This document shows, piece by piece, positions 47,277-58,970 of a DNA stretch of 64,000 nucleotides. Each line of letters opens with the position of its first letter. Position 1 is the stretch's first letter. Origin of the DNA: Posidonia oceanica (taxonomy: Eukaryota > Streptophyta > Magnoliopsida > Alismatales > Posidoniaceae); contig JAZBRS010000059.1 in NCBI GenBank assembly GCA_037176725.1, forward strand, positions 9,349,001-9,413,000. The letters run 5' to 3'. Below the pieces are notes generated by a model, which had not been told where the DNA came from, did no database searches, and was given only the letters and a program-made list of their open reading frames with translations. Both the position numbers and the translations under genes were made by a program.

Positions 47277-48448
47277 TATTAGAGTATGTCTTAGATTCAG
47301 TGTGGTTCTACATCGGATTGGTCTTGGGCACTTATTAGATGGGTACATGAGTTATATGTAATTAGGTTAATGGATCCTAGGTTTTTAGTATTCATATTAC
47401 TTATACTCATGTAATACCTCCTTTGAGAGGTGACTTGTGCTTTAATGATGGCAGAAAAGCTGAGAGAATGGTGGAGTTAGAATGAGACTCATGGGATTGA
47501 GACCAAGATTTTTGTGTATAGGGTTGTAAATGGATAGGGTATTACTTGTTACCTGTTATGTTCCTACCTGTTGGGGAATGGTATGGGTAAAGATTTTTTA
47601 CCCATTTAAAAAAATTTATCAGTTTACCCATTATCCTATTACCTGGTTTGTTATAAGGTAGGATAATGGAATAAGCTTATTCCATACCTGTTTATACATT
47701 ACTTGGTTTCTTTAGTTCTTATAAATCAAATTTAGAAGATAGATATGGATTTCTAATTTTTGACAAAAGTGTTCATTGGTTTTCCGTGAAGTACTTTTGA
47801 AGTAGAAAAGGCTACAATAAGATTATATCTAAACAGAATGTAAAATCTGACAAAATTTTTGAAGCAACATTATTTTGTTTTTTAAATTAGAAAGTGTTTA
47901 TGTACTTTAAGTTAGGTGTCGGCATTTGATATATTTTGTTGTCGTTTTAAACTTTAAACAATTTTTATTTAAGGCTGTTATACCTTAAATTATTTTATTA
48001 TTGGTATTATTTAGATATCTTCAGGAACTATGAATAGATTTTGTATTTCTCTTTTTCAAAAATATTGTTGATCCTGTATAATTTTTATAGATTTTTCATC
48101 ATAGTTCATTACTTGTTTACCCTATTATCCTACCCATTACCTGTTTCTTGGGAAGGGTAAGGGTATAGGTAACGAAAATCTTGACAAAGAAGGATAATTA
48201 CCCTACCCTTTATTTATTTTATTGGGAAGGATAAGGATAAGGGTAGAGGTTTTTTTGTTCCATATCCTACCGTTTACAATTCTATCTCCGTAAATCCTGT
48301 TCTATAGTGATTCTCTTTTTCTCTTTTTCTCGTTCTTTTCCCATGAATTTTCTTTTATGGATTTCTACGTATATGTTTGTGTTAATCTTCTATGTATGTG
48401 CTTATTATTTTATGCATCGGCAAATTATAAGTGGATTTGATCCCAACA
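47277..48448 (+). repeat. 3' LTR of the nested element, split by a MITE
   Basis: Without the MITE and its TSD it is about 398 bp, matching the 394-bp 5' LTR. It starts TATTAGAGTATGTCTTAG and ends ATCCCAACA. Confidence 0.9.
47519..48284. mobile_element. hAT-like MITE 3 inside the 3' LTR
   Basis: It begins TAGGGTTGTAAATGG and ends CCGTTTACAATTCTA, inverted termini. The flanks TTTGTGTA (47511-47518) and TCTCCGTA (48285-48292) match at 5 of 8 positions. The 5' LTR shows the uninterrupted site, so the borders are independently supported. A fragment of the same family lies at 22017-22217. Confidence 0.85.
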
Positions 48449-48704
48449 TAAAGTACGCTGTAAATAGATTTCTAAGATAACTTATCCATGAGGATTCTGA
48501 TAACATGTGAATAGTCATGCCATGACGTGCAGTTTATGTCAGTAAATGGCACTCAATCAATGAACATTTATCAGCAGTGTTATAGCCATTCATGAAATTA
48601 TATGTAGATCCATGATATTTCAAAATTCCTGAATCAGTTAACTCCAGTTGATTTGGAATTGCCATTACCATTAGACTGCAACATCACTGTAAAAAACTGC
48701 AAAC

Positions 48705-49110
48705 ATTACATGAAATTTGAAACTTCAACTAGTAACAAGGTATTATAGTTGCTAAAATTCAAGAATATACAGTAGTCTTCAATGTCTGAAGCACGAAAAT
48801 GGGGACCATGGCAACTTGTCTGTCTTGCCTGTGGGACATATTACATGAAATTTGAAACTTCAACTGGTAACAAGGTATTATAGTTGCTAAAATTCAAGAA
48901 TATACAGTAGTCTTCAACGTCTGAAGCAGGAAAATGGAGACCATGGCAACTTCTCTGTCTTGCCTGTGGGACATATTACATGAAATTCGAAACTTTAACT
49001 GGTAACAAGGTATTATAGTTGCTAAAATTCAAGAATATACAGTAGTCTTCAATATCTGAAGCAGGAAAATGGGGACCATGGCAACTTCTTTGTCGTGCCT
49101 GTGTGACACA
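48705..49110. repeat. 135-bp tandem repeat, 3 copies
   Basis: TGAAATTTGAAACTTCAACT-type unit starts occur at 48711, 48846 and 48981, exactly 135 bp apart. Copies differ by only a few bases by eye, so the amplification looks recent. It is non-coding. Confidence 0.93.
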
Positions 49111-50145
49111 TGATTCAAGATACATTCCCAATAAAAAGTTGTGTGATGACAACATCATCACAAAATGTGAAGAGAATAAAAGAAAAGCAGAGAGAGAGTA
49201 GACTCCTTTTTATATTTTCCCCATCTTGCATGTCTCAGACTATGAGAACTTCCAAGCATGAAGAAGAAGAAATCTCCTAATATCCAAACCTGTCCCTTTT
49301 ACAAATGGAAGACTCTAGATAGGGATGAGGCATTAAGATACTGTTCTCATGAGACATCATGTTCCAATGGAGTAGTTGCACTTCCGTTTTGATCTTATCA
49401 TCAATTCATATGTTCATGCATTTCCTTGCAAGAAGTCCGGTGTTTTGTTAGCTCATGCCTCGTTTTGTCGTTTGAGTTCGAAGAAATAAATAAATTTAGC
49501 AAGTAGCCACTGGATGATGGCCAAACACCAGTTGTTTGCTTGGCCATTTTTATGTTAGGCAAGACCATGATCTCTCTCTCTCTCTCTCTCTTTTTTTTTT
49601 GCCTTATCAATCAGTGGGATAAAGATGACTCCAAATTTCAGCGTTGTCAATGTTTGTGACCATTCGGAGTGTTTTAAAATACTAAATTTTATTGCTTGCA
49701 AAATAAATGGTTTCAGAATCATGAAACCCAAATCTTTTATCTCAAAACTGATTATCAACTTGGGTCTCCCACATGTTCTCCGTGTGTTCACAAGTTCTTA
49801 CCATGCGTCACCTACTACGTTTTTTGAGCTGCACAAAATTAGAAGTTCCACAGTGAGTGACGAGCCCCGGCCACCACCATTACAAGTTAAACTTCTGGAA
49901 TTTCACACCCAGCAAAACTCTGGTAGCATCTGCAGCAGTTGCATGTGATAGAAGAGCATTCAAGTCTCGTGAATCCAGTCCTCCAAATTTGTGATTGGCC
50001 CACTCCCCTCCCCGTCAGGGATTAGAACCATACATCTCTGCAATGGAAGTCGTGCCCTCTACTATGGCCACAACCCAAACGCCATGATTTTTCTCCTTTT
50101 GGGGTCTCCTGTCCTTGCTTCCTGCGTCATGTTGTTGTTGGACGT
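49111..50145. other. intergenic, nothing firmly recognised
   Basis: Contains the CT microsatellite at 49570-49591. The minus strand at about 49750-50130 is unusually GC-rich with short open frames (for example a segment reading LIPDGEGSGPITNLEDWIHE), possibly a gene relic, but I do not recognise a family. Confidence 0.4.
49570..49591. repeat. CT microsatellite followed by a T run
   Basis: About ten CT units followed by ten T residues are directly visible. Confidence 0.9.
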
Positions 50146-50414
50146 TTGTTTGCATTATGGAGATGACGATAATCTTCAGTTTATTTTATAGTAGTTCACA
50201 ATCGCTGTGTTCCAATGATGGCCTATGACAGATATGACAGACATGTTAAGATGTAGACAGAAAATACCTGTTGCAATGTTCGGTTTGCATTGTAGAGATG
50301 ATGATAATCTTTAGTCACTTTATGGTAATGCATCAGTTAACTATTGTTTTACAATGATAAGCTGTGTCATTTAGACCTGTACAAGGTGTAGACCGAAAAT
50401 TACCTGTTGCAATG
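50146..50414. repeat. 135-bp tandem duplication, 2 diverged copies
   Basis: Units begin TTTGCATTATGGAGATGACG (about 50150) and TTTGCATTGTAGAGATGATG (about 50285), and both end ACCTGTTGCAATG. The period is 135 bp. The end of the second unit is the insertion target of the LINE at 50415. Confidence 0.85.
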
Positions 50415-53400
50415 ATGGTTCCCCATGTGTTCCATCTTTGCTTTTACCATCACTATTGAGACATGCTCAAAGGAGATCTTCTTGATCTCTTTCAATTTTT
50501 CCACCAATCGTAAGACATAGAAGTCCTAAAATATATCAATCAAACATTCATCATTCTTATTCCCAAAAAAAGTAAGGTTGAGAAAATTTAAGACTATCGA
50601 CCTATCAGTTTACTCAATAGTGTTGACTAAATTAGCTTTATCTTGATTGTGATGATAATAAAATATATTTGTGTGCTAATCTTTTTTAATAAATCAAGGA
50701 AGAATTCTTATAAACCTTGACAAAAGATGAAAGCGAAATAGGCTAGATGCAGTCTACGCGGCAACTCAAGTTAACTTAAGTCGATCTTAAGTTAAAACTC
50801 AATGAAGATAGAAGATCAGGTGTGTTATGAAATCAAGCTTCATGTAAACATGTAAATGTAATTTTTTTCATGTGTTTAGGAACTTATAATAATCTCTCAA
50901 ATACTCCACAAATCCTAGGAAAATAGCCAAGTCTAAAAACCAATGTCAAATACCTTGAAAACACTTAGAAATATGTTACAGAGCTCATTTCGGCATACTG
51001 AATTATTTTGATATACTGAAATATGATTGACAGCAGTTTACAACTGAGAATCAATTTGACATATTGAAATATTTTTTGTCTACTGAATTACTCGTCTGTT
51101 GTGAACCACTGTGAGTCATTCGGTTTATCGAATTTATTTCGGTCTACCAAATGACTAGTCATCGAGAGAACAGTATGGACATTAGACACAACACTTGCTA
51201 CCCATTTTCTTATATATAGGTACCCCCTTTGACACAAAGGACATCCCACACACAAGTGCTTCAAGAGTTACTATTTTGATAAGAGTTTTCATACTTTTCC
51301 CATTCCCTATTTAGTTTAGCAAGAAAGTTTCCAATTCCATTCCTATCCTAAACTTGCTTACCTATGTGTTTGGGAGATTAATAGTGTGCTTCAAAGTGTA
51401 TTTATTTTTCATTCAAGCCTACTAGCTTCTCAGGTTGTGAGGAGCAAAACTGCGGTTTTTGCGGAGACTTGGCGAGGGTTTCGTTAAGGAGTGTAGCGGC
51501 GAGATCTTGACTCGGAATCAAGTTCGGCATAGGGAAATTCTCAAGGGGTTCTCAAGGAGTGGAGTTAGCTGGGGAGGCCGAAGCATTATAAATCTTCTAC
51601 TTGCACTTCAATTTCTTTCATCTTCTTCTTTACTTGCAAATAGTTTAATCTCCAATTCTCATTTCTATTTTTATTTGCTTGTGTTTGTTAAACAAGTTTT
51701 TAAATTACAAATTATACTTAATTCTCTATTTACTTACTCTAGAGAAGCAGTAGATCCTTACAAATAGTAGTTATAAAATTATATCAAAATGTTTAGCTTC
51801 TCGACTCAATCCTATTCTAAATACCCTTTTAGATGACTCTCAAAGTGTCTTCTTTCAGGGTTGTAATATCACTGATTGTTTTATGGTCACCCAAGAAATC
51901 CTTCATCTCCTTCACTCCTCTCATATGCCAGAAATTATGACTAAACTTGACTTTGAGAAGGCTTTTGACAATGTTAATTGGGAATTCCTTCTTAATTCCC
52001 TAGAGGGTTTTAGATTTGGTCAGAAATGCCTGTCTTGGATGAAAAATGTGTATTTACACTGCAAAGTTTTCTATCTTGATCAATGGCTCACCTAAGGGCT
52101 ATTTTGGTGCTTCTAATGGCCTTTGACAAGGGGGATCCCCTCTCTTATTCATCATTGTCACTCACATTCTTAATTGAATGCTTTGTCTTGGTAAAGATAA
52201 TAACCTCATAAGGGGGATTATATTCCCAAACAATGGAACTGAGGTGTTAAATATCCAATATGCTGATGATACATTGCTTTTCTTATCTCCATTTGTTGAA
52301 TGTCTTATTAACCTCAAGAGAATCCTTTGTTGCTTTCAAGATTGTCCTGGTTTGAAAATTAACTTCCATAAGTCCTCGCTCACTAGGATTGGAATTTCAA
52401 ATGACCTACTTAACTGGTATAGTTCAATGTTAGGTTGCTCTCGGGTTTCTCTTCCCATCTCCTATATTGGGCTTTCCCTTCACTTGAAAAAAGCCTCCCG
52501 CAATGATTGGGCAATAGTCCTTGATAAACTTAATATTAGATTGGATTGTTGGAAAAGCAGATACCTCTCTCTTGGGGGATAAATTACACTACTCAATTCA
52601 GTGTTATCTACCATACCGACTTACTACCTATATGTTCTTCACCTTCCAGTTAAGATTGAAAAAGAAATTAATAGAATTCATAGACGTTTTCTTTGGTGCT
52701 CAAACTCTTCAGGTAGTAAGGAGTATCATCTAGCCAAATGGGGGAATATTTGTAGGAATAGGCAGCATGATGGCCTCAGAATCATAAACATTCAGAATTT
52801 TAATTTGGCTCTTAAATGCAAGCTTCTCTAGAAACTCCCTGCAAATAAAGACAATCTTAAATGACTCAATCTATTGAGGAGTAAGTAACTCTCTCATTAC
52901 AATTTTGGGGCACTTCTTATTTCCACCTCTAGGAATGCCTCCCCTCTTTGGAAGGAACTAAAATCCTGCTACCTGATAGTTAATAATTTCAGCTCCTACT
53001 CAGCAAATAATGGTAACTCTATCATTTTCTGGGAAAGTAAATGGATTGAAAATACCCCTCTAAAGTTCATCTACCCTGAACTTTGTTCTCTGGCAAAAAA
53101 CAAAAAGAGCTCTCTTGCCAAAATGATATTGGCATACCATGACAAACGGGTGAACATATTCAATTTAAGTTTAAATTTGAATCTACAGCCTCCCCTCCAC
53201 CTCCTTCCCCATTTTAAAGGCATCATTAATTTTGTTTTTCTTTCTAGTGAGGACAATTCTATCTCCTGGATGCTTACAGAAAACAAAGAATTTTCTGCTA
53301 GAAGCTGTTATAATATGCTAAATGATAGTGGTTTAAGGTTTGTATATCGAACTAGCATTTGGAAAAGTGCCGCACCATTAAAAGTTAAATTGTTTGCTTG

Positions 53401-54276
53401 GCTTGTTTTCCATGATAAAATCCTATCCCGGGCCAACTTAATAAAGAGAGGTTGGACTGGACTCTCTCATTGTGACATTTGTGGCTTTTATGAAAAGTTT
53501 TCTACTCATATATTGTTGCATTGCCCCATTGCTAAAGCTATATGGAATTTTTTCTTAATTAATGCAAATTCTCATTTGCCTCTTATAAGTTTACCTCAAA
53601 CTTTTTCCCTGAAACATCTGTTTAAGTTCAATATCACCATGGGGGGCTGGAACACTCTAGTTTTGGCTATTGTTTGGTGTCTTCGGTTGAATAGAAATGC
53701 GGTTATTTTTAGAAATTCTAGTAGAGATATTTCTTCAATATTTCATCATATCATGTTTTTAACTTCTTTTTGGACAGAAAATTTGGTCACTGGACAGTGT
53801 GCTGCAGATTCTACCATCTCGCCTACTCTTCGGTAGATGCAGCATAATTGGGTTCAGGTTCGAATTACCCAGGGGACTTCCTTTTCTTCCAATCTTGCTG
53901 GATGTAGCAGCCCAATTGATGTTGGCGCTCCATCTCCTGTCCAGCAGCCCTTGAGTGCAGCAACTCTAGCTAATACTGCAACTGAAGATTGGGGACGTTT
54001 GGGAGATGATATCCATTAGTCTTTGCTCTCCTCTCTTTTCCCAGAGCTGCAACATCATGCACACTTTGCAGTTTTTGAACCTGATTTTTTTGCCCTTGCG
54101 TAAACTTTATATGTCGATATGAATTTTGCCTCCCACTCTGCCCAGACAACATCTTTTTTGATCTTGTTTCTCCTCCTCCTTGGAGGATTGATTCCTGTAT
54201 GTTTTACTTGGTGGTAATACTCATAGTCAAATTTTTTTGATTAATATAGATTATATCATTTTCAAAAAAAAAAAGA
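50415..54276 (+). mobile_element. LINE, 5'-truncated, with TSD, split by a solo LTR
   Basis: The 11-bp TSD CTGTTGCAATG lies at 50404-50414 and 54277-54287, after a poly-A tail (about 54264-54274). The coding part is ORF2: a degraded start of RT (FIILIPKK near 50556), then TKLDFEKAFDNVNWEFL (about 51935), the catalytic IQYADDTLLFL (about 52255), KLHYSIQCYLP and HRRFLWCSN (52.6-52.7 kb). The zf-RVT region follows, with SIWKSAAPLKVKLFAWLVFH (about 53355) and CDICGFYEKFSTHILLHC, and the ORF ends near 54019. The endonuclease region is missing. Frameshifts and stops make it dead. It belongs to the same family as the 6-9 kb LINEs, by zf-RVT and 3' tail. Confidence 0.93.
50621..51762 (+). mobile_element. 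solo LTR, family A, with perfect 5-bp TSD
   Basis: It begins TGTTGACTAAATTA and ends TAGATCCTTACA. The TSD AATAG is exact at 50616-50620 and 51763-51767. Removing it joins LINE RT codons across the gap (..YRPISLLNS / VYKIIS.. type junction, decayed). It is homologous to 6972-8071. The GC-richer part near 51440-51580 produces a 102-aa accidental ORF. Confidence 0.92.
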
Positions 54277-54441
54277 CTGTTGCAATGTACTAGAAAATCA
54301 GAAGGATGTATTTTTGTTATCTTTTAACATTCTTGGTTCTACTTTTTTTATTTAAGATACAGTGGTGATTAATATTTTAAATTTAGGATTGAACGTGAGG
54401 ATATGCATCTAGAGCTAGCTCTGACTGTCACTAGAATGGCT

Positions 54442-57162
54442 TGTCAATAGGTGTCAATAGAACGGCAGGGATATTCTACGATAGGCATCTCTATCTATAT
54501 CTTGCTTACATTATTTACATTAGCTGTACATATTGTTTTTTCTTTCTTAGCTTTGGTATGTTTAGCTAGTTTTTCAGATGTAGAGTTTCCATGTATAGCT
54601 ACTAAATTCCATGTATAGCTACCTGATTTTTCTATTTTTTGAAAGGCTCACAATGGTGAGAGGCATTCGGCCAATCTGTCATGGTACTAGAGCTTGTGTT
54701 CTGAACCTAGAGTTTGCACGCTTCTAGTTTTTTCTTTGGTTTTCTCGGATTTAGCTCGAAGGGCTCTCGGACTCCGGCCCAGTTCTTTGATTTCTTGTTA
54801 TTCTAGTGATTGCGGAAACAAAGCTGCCGTGCTATCTTGAAGTTTTTTTGGGTCTCTTCACTGCTGGGCTCTTGGAGATCTTTGATCAGTAATATTCTCA
54901 GGTTCTCTAGTCATACTGTGATTTCTTTGGGCTGTCTTTGTCCTCAGAATGTCCGGAGAAAATTCTATTATTCATTTCAATGGCAAAAACTATCTTAGTT
55001 GGGAATTTTAGTTTAAGATGTTCGTGAAAGGAAAGGAGCTGTGGGGACATAATGATGGTACGTCTTCAGCCCCCAAAGACATCAAGGAACTCGTAGCATG
55101 GGAGGCAAAAGACACAAGCATTGTCTCTTGGTTTGTTGGGCTCCATTGAACCACATATGGTGAACAACTTGAGGTCTTTTTCTACAGCCAAAGATTTGTG
55201 GGAATATCTAGGGCAGATGTATAATCAAGACAACAACAATGCACATTGTTTTCAATTGGAATTGGAGACAGCAAATTTTAGTCAAGGTGATCTTCTTATT
55301 GAGAAGTATTATTCCAGTTTCTTGAACTTGTGGGCGAATATTCCGGTATTATACATGCGAAGGTACCCAAGCCTTCATCTATTCTAGCTCCAACTGTCAC
55401 TACAGCAAGTACTAGTCAAGCTGTTCTCACTCCTGAGATGGTCCAATAGATGATCACCTCAGCCTTTTATGCATTTGGACTCCAAGGTAATGGTAAGACA
55501 GTGTCCTTTCCTTGGTTTGTTGATTCAGGAGCTTCCAATCACATGACTGGCCAATCTGAATCGCTATATGTTCGGACTTATAATGGTCCTTAATACATTC
55601 AGATTGCAAATGGGAGTAACCTACCTATTGATGCAATTGGTGATATAGGTCCTTTCTTCCAAAATGTGTTTGTCTCCTAGGTTATTTGCTAATTTGATTT
55701 TAGTTTGATTGCTAGTAGATAATAACTGTAATGTTTCCTTCTCTCGTGGTGGTTGTCTTGTGCAGGATCAGATGTCGGTGAAGGTGATCGTGAAGGGGCC
55801 TAAAGTGGGGCGATTGTTTCCTGTACAGTTTTCTATTCCTAGCGCATTATCTTTGGCTCGTAGTACTGTAAGTAATCAGAGTAAGGTTTGGCACAAGCGA
55901 CTAGGCCATCCCAATTCTCTTATTTTACATCAATTGTTTAAGCATAATTTTTTGGGCAATAAAGATCAAATTTCTGATCATGGCTTGTCTATTGATTGTA
56001 CTTCTTGTAAACTTGGCAAAAGCAAAATTCTTCCTTGTCCCATGCATGGTACTCCCACTACCAAATGTTTTAATGTTACCCATAGTGATGTCTGGGACAT
56101 TACACTAGTTCTTTCACATATTCATTATAAATATTTTGTGACGTTCACCGATGATTATAGTTGTTTTACTTGGTGTACTTTCTCCATTCTAAGGGGGGAG
56201 GTGCTTCATGTTTTCTAGACTTTTGTTGCCTACCTTGAGACCCAAATTTCTACAAGTCTTAAGGTTTTGAGATCAGATAATGGTGGTGAGTATATATCTC
56301 AAGCTTTCCAAGCCTTTTTACAACAAAAAGGCATTATTTCTCAACATTCTTGCCCTTATACACCGCAATAGAATGGTATGGTTGAACGCAAGAATCGCCA
56401 TCTGTTAGCTGTTGTTCAAACTATGCTTTTAGAGTCTTCTGTTCCTAAGTTTTGGGTGGAAGCTTTGTCCACTATTGTTTATTTGGAAAATCGTCTGCCA
56501 TCTCAAAATTTGGACTTTGAGTCACCATATTGTCGTCGATTTGGTTCACATCCTAGTTATCAAGCCTTGCATACATTTGGATGTGTGTGCTTTGTTCATC
56601 TCCCTCCTCATGAACATCACAAACTTGCTGCTCAATTTATCAGTGTGCTTTCTTGGGATACAATGTGTCTCAAAAGGGTTTTGTGTGCTTTGATGCTGCG
56701 GCTAATCGCATTCGTATTTCTAGGAATGTGATTTTCTTTGAGAATCAATATTTTTTTCAAAACCATGTTGTTTCTAGTTTTGATTTGGCTATGCTTCCTA
56801 ATTTTGATGATGTATCATGGCTTGTTGAGCCCTTTAAACCATGTGTTGTTTATCAGAGATAGTGACCTCCACTTCTATCACTGCCCCTTCCCGACCTTGA
56901 TCCAACATTTGTTCCTAAACCTTTTGCTCCTTGACGGTCCTTCTGACCTTCTCATCCATTGAAAAGGTATGGCTTTTCCCACATGTCGCTCAATGCGACC
57001 TCAGATTAGTGTGCCTTATTTTTACTCAAAGGTAACTATGCTAGCTTGTTGGGTAAAGGCTATGGATGAAGAGTTGCATGCTTTGTAGGAGAACGATAAT
57101 TGGGATATTATTTCTTGTCCACCTGGTGTTAAGCCCATTGGATGAAAATGAGTTTACACCAT
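54442..57162 (+). mobile_element. Copia retrotransposon, broken, 5' part
   Basis: A primer site TGGTACTAGAGC at 54682-54693 (tRNA-iMet type) follows a probable short LTR whose start near 54442 is uncertain. Domains in order: gag (KELWGHNDGT, SFSTAKDLWEYLGQMYNQ, 55.0-55.38 kb); protease with WFVDSGASNHMTG (about 55515-55553); gag-pre-integrase (KVWHKRLGHPNSLILHQL, then CTSCKLGKSK, 55.88-56.04 kb); integrase (HSDVWD, FVTFTDDYS, LRSDNGGEYIS, ERKNRH, 56.08-56.40 kb); and the first part of the RT (AMDEELHALQENDNWDI-like, 57.06-57.15 kb). Multiple in-frame stops and frameshifts. Sequence stops at a CACTA terminus at 57163, and the rest of RT, RNase H and the 3' LTR are not in the window. Confidence 0.88.
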
Positions 57163-57615
57163 CACTACTAGAAATTCTGCAAATTGGGAGGACATCTTGT
57201 GAGGACTTTGCAAGGACATGTCCTCGTTAGATTTTGGTGAGGACATATAGCAAGGACTTAACGAGGAGTGAGGACATGTTCTTGCTAAATCCTCACGAAA
57301 TTGACTTAAAATTTTTCACACGTAGGCCTTTTCCCCCTTTTCTCTTTCTTCTCCTCTTCCTTAAAATTTTGCTAAGTCCTCTCCTCTCCTCTTTCTTTCC
57401 TCTTCCTTTCTTCCGTTCTCTCTTTTCCTACGATCACCACCACTACCTCTGCCGCCCTCACCTTCTTCCATCGTCGTCGCCACCCTCGCCCTCTCATTTC
57501 GCTGCAGCCCTCTCCTTCTGCAGCCGCCTTCGCCCTCTCCTTCCTTTGCCCTCGCCCTCTCCTTCCATTGCCGCCACTACTCCCCGGGCCCTAGTTTCCA
57601 GTCCACCACCATCAT
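57163..57615 (+). mobile_element. CACTA (En/Spm) transposon 5' terminus
   Basis: It begins CACTACTAGAAATT, the canonical CACTA end, right after CAT (a possible 3-bp TSD half), inside a Copia RT. The next 130 bp carry repeated GAGGACAT/AAGGACTT/GTCCTC motifs in both orientations, as expected of subterminal transposase-binding repeats. A TC- and GC-rich leader follows (57330-57610). The opposite terminus was not found in the window. Confidence 0.78.
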
Positions 57616-57619
57616 GCTT

Positions 57620-58970
57620 CTCAAGTGTGTATTATAATAGAGTTATACAGATCATTAACAACTTTTGCTAGCTTTAAGCCTAGTAGAATTGCCTTTATTT
57701 CCACTATTGTTGGATCATCCATCTGTAGTTGTTAAATGGGTAGTGCTAATTGGGTACCCTCATAATCCCTTGCATTAGCAGCAACATATGCTTTGCTAAT
57801 CTTTTACCTGGAGACCTACATCAACATTAATTGTAATTGTACCTACCTATGGAGCTTCCTAAGGTTTACTTCTGTCTACTTTCTGATCTCCTTGCAATCC
57901 TTGTTATTGTTGAATTGGCTTGATTCTATTGATATCTCTATAATAAATAATCTTCTCTCTATATTGTTTTAAAACTAGAGATGGATCTGGTTTAGAATTT
58001 TTAAAAATAATATTGTTTCTATGTTTCCATATCAGCTAGATTAGTAAACAAAAATTTTCAATTATATCTTTAGTTATGTCATTATCCCTTAAATTATTGA
58101 TGTGATTGATAATATTTAATAAAGATATTGAAGAATCATAGGTTAAGTTTTGTATAAGATATGCACTAAACCAAACAACTTTCGAAAATTGACACTTAAT
58201 TAGTAAGTGGTTTAGATCCTAAACATAAACTCCACAAAAAACACAACTTGTGTCCAAACCCTACATTCTCCTACCCAGTAGCTCCCTTGTGGGTAATATT
58301 CTCGAGATGCATCTCCAAAGAAACATGATAACCTTAGAGGGAGAACACTATACTTTTTAAGTTTCCTAATAATAATGTTATTATTTACCTCATCATTCTA
58401 CAAGTCTATGATATTATTATTCCTCAACAATCTATATGCTGAGTTAATAGTAAAAATACCATCTCTAGATTGTCTCCAAATCAATCTATCATTAAAATAT
58501 TAAGAAAGGTGTAGCCAAAATCTTATCTATAATGGTATTATTAAACATTCGCACGACTTTCGCATCATCGCAAGAAACACTATCATCACAGAAAAGGAAA
58601 CAAACTTTAGCTTTGGTTAAGTCATCCGTATAGAAATTTGCAAGATTTCCTTTAATACTAAAGTCCCAATTATTTAATCAGATATCAGAATTTCTTCCAT
58701 CTATAATAATTGAAAAACAATTCTCTAGCAAGATATCTTTAAGTGAGATAATACTCTTCCAAATCCTAGAACTAGAAGAATAAGCTTTTGCAGATTTGAA
58801 CTCATTATCTTTAAAATATTTAGCTTTCAAAATTCTATTGGTATCATATAAATTCTGAAAACCCAAACCCCCTTGTTTCTTATATTGTTTAAAGAATTTC
58901 CAATTTTTTAAATATAAATACTTTGATTCAAAATCAAAGCCCCACCAAAAATCTCTACTCATTTGTCAAA
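57620..58970 (-). mobile_element. LINE relic with zf-RVT and RNase H remnants
   Basis: The minus strand reads SRDFWWGFDFESKYLYLKNW and YKKQGGLGFQNLYDTNRILK at about 58960-58800, then decayed sequence, and an RNase H-like end (DDPTIVEIKAILLGLKLAK) near 57720-57660. Stops interrupt it. It probably inserted into, or lies within, the CACTA element; tails and TSD were not resolved. Confidence 0.72.

Larger units (their letters stand above)
41158..48448 (+). mobile_element. nested non-coding LTR element (TRIM/LARD-like)
   Basis: The 5' LTR (41158-41551, 394 bp) is followed at 41554 by a primer site TGGTACCAGAACC close to initiator tRNA-Met complements. A polypurine-type CCAAGGTGGAGA (47264-47275) precedes the 3' LTR (47277-48448). 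The target duplication TAAAG lies at 41153-41157 and 48449-48453. The LTRs start TATTGGAG or TATTAGAG (ancestrally probably TGTTGGAG) and end CCAACA. Four insertions account for most of its length: MITEs at 42300-42853, 42889-43681 and 47519-48284, and a solo LTR at 44240-46980. Removing them leaves about 2.4 kb with no recognisable gag or pol, so it is a non-autonomous element. Confidence 0.85.
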
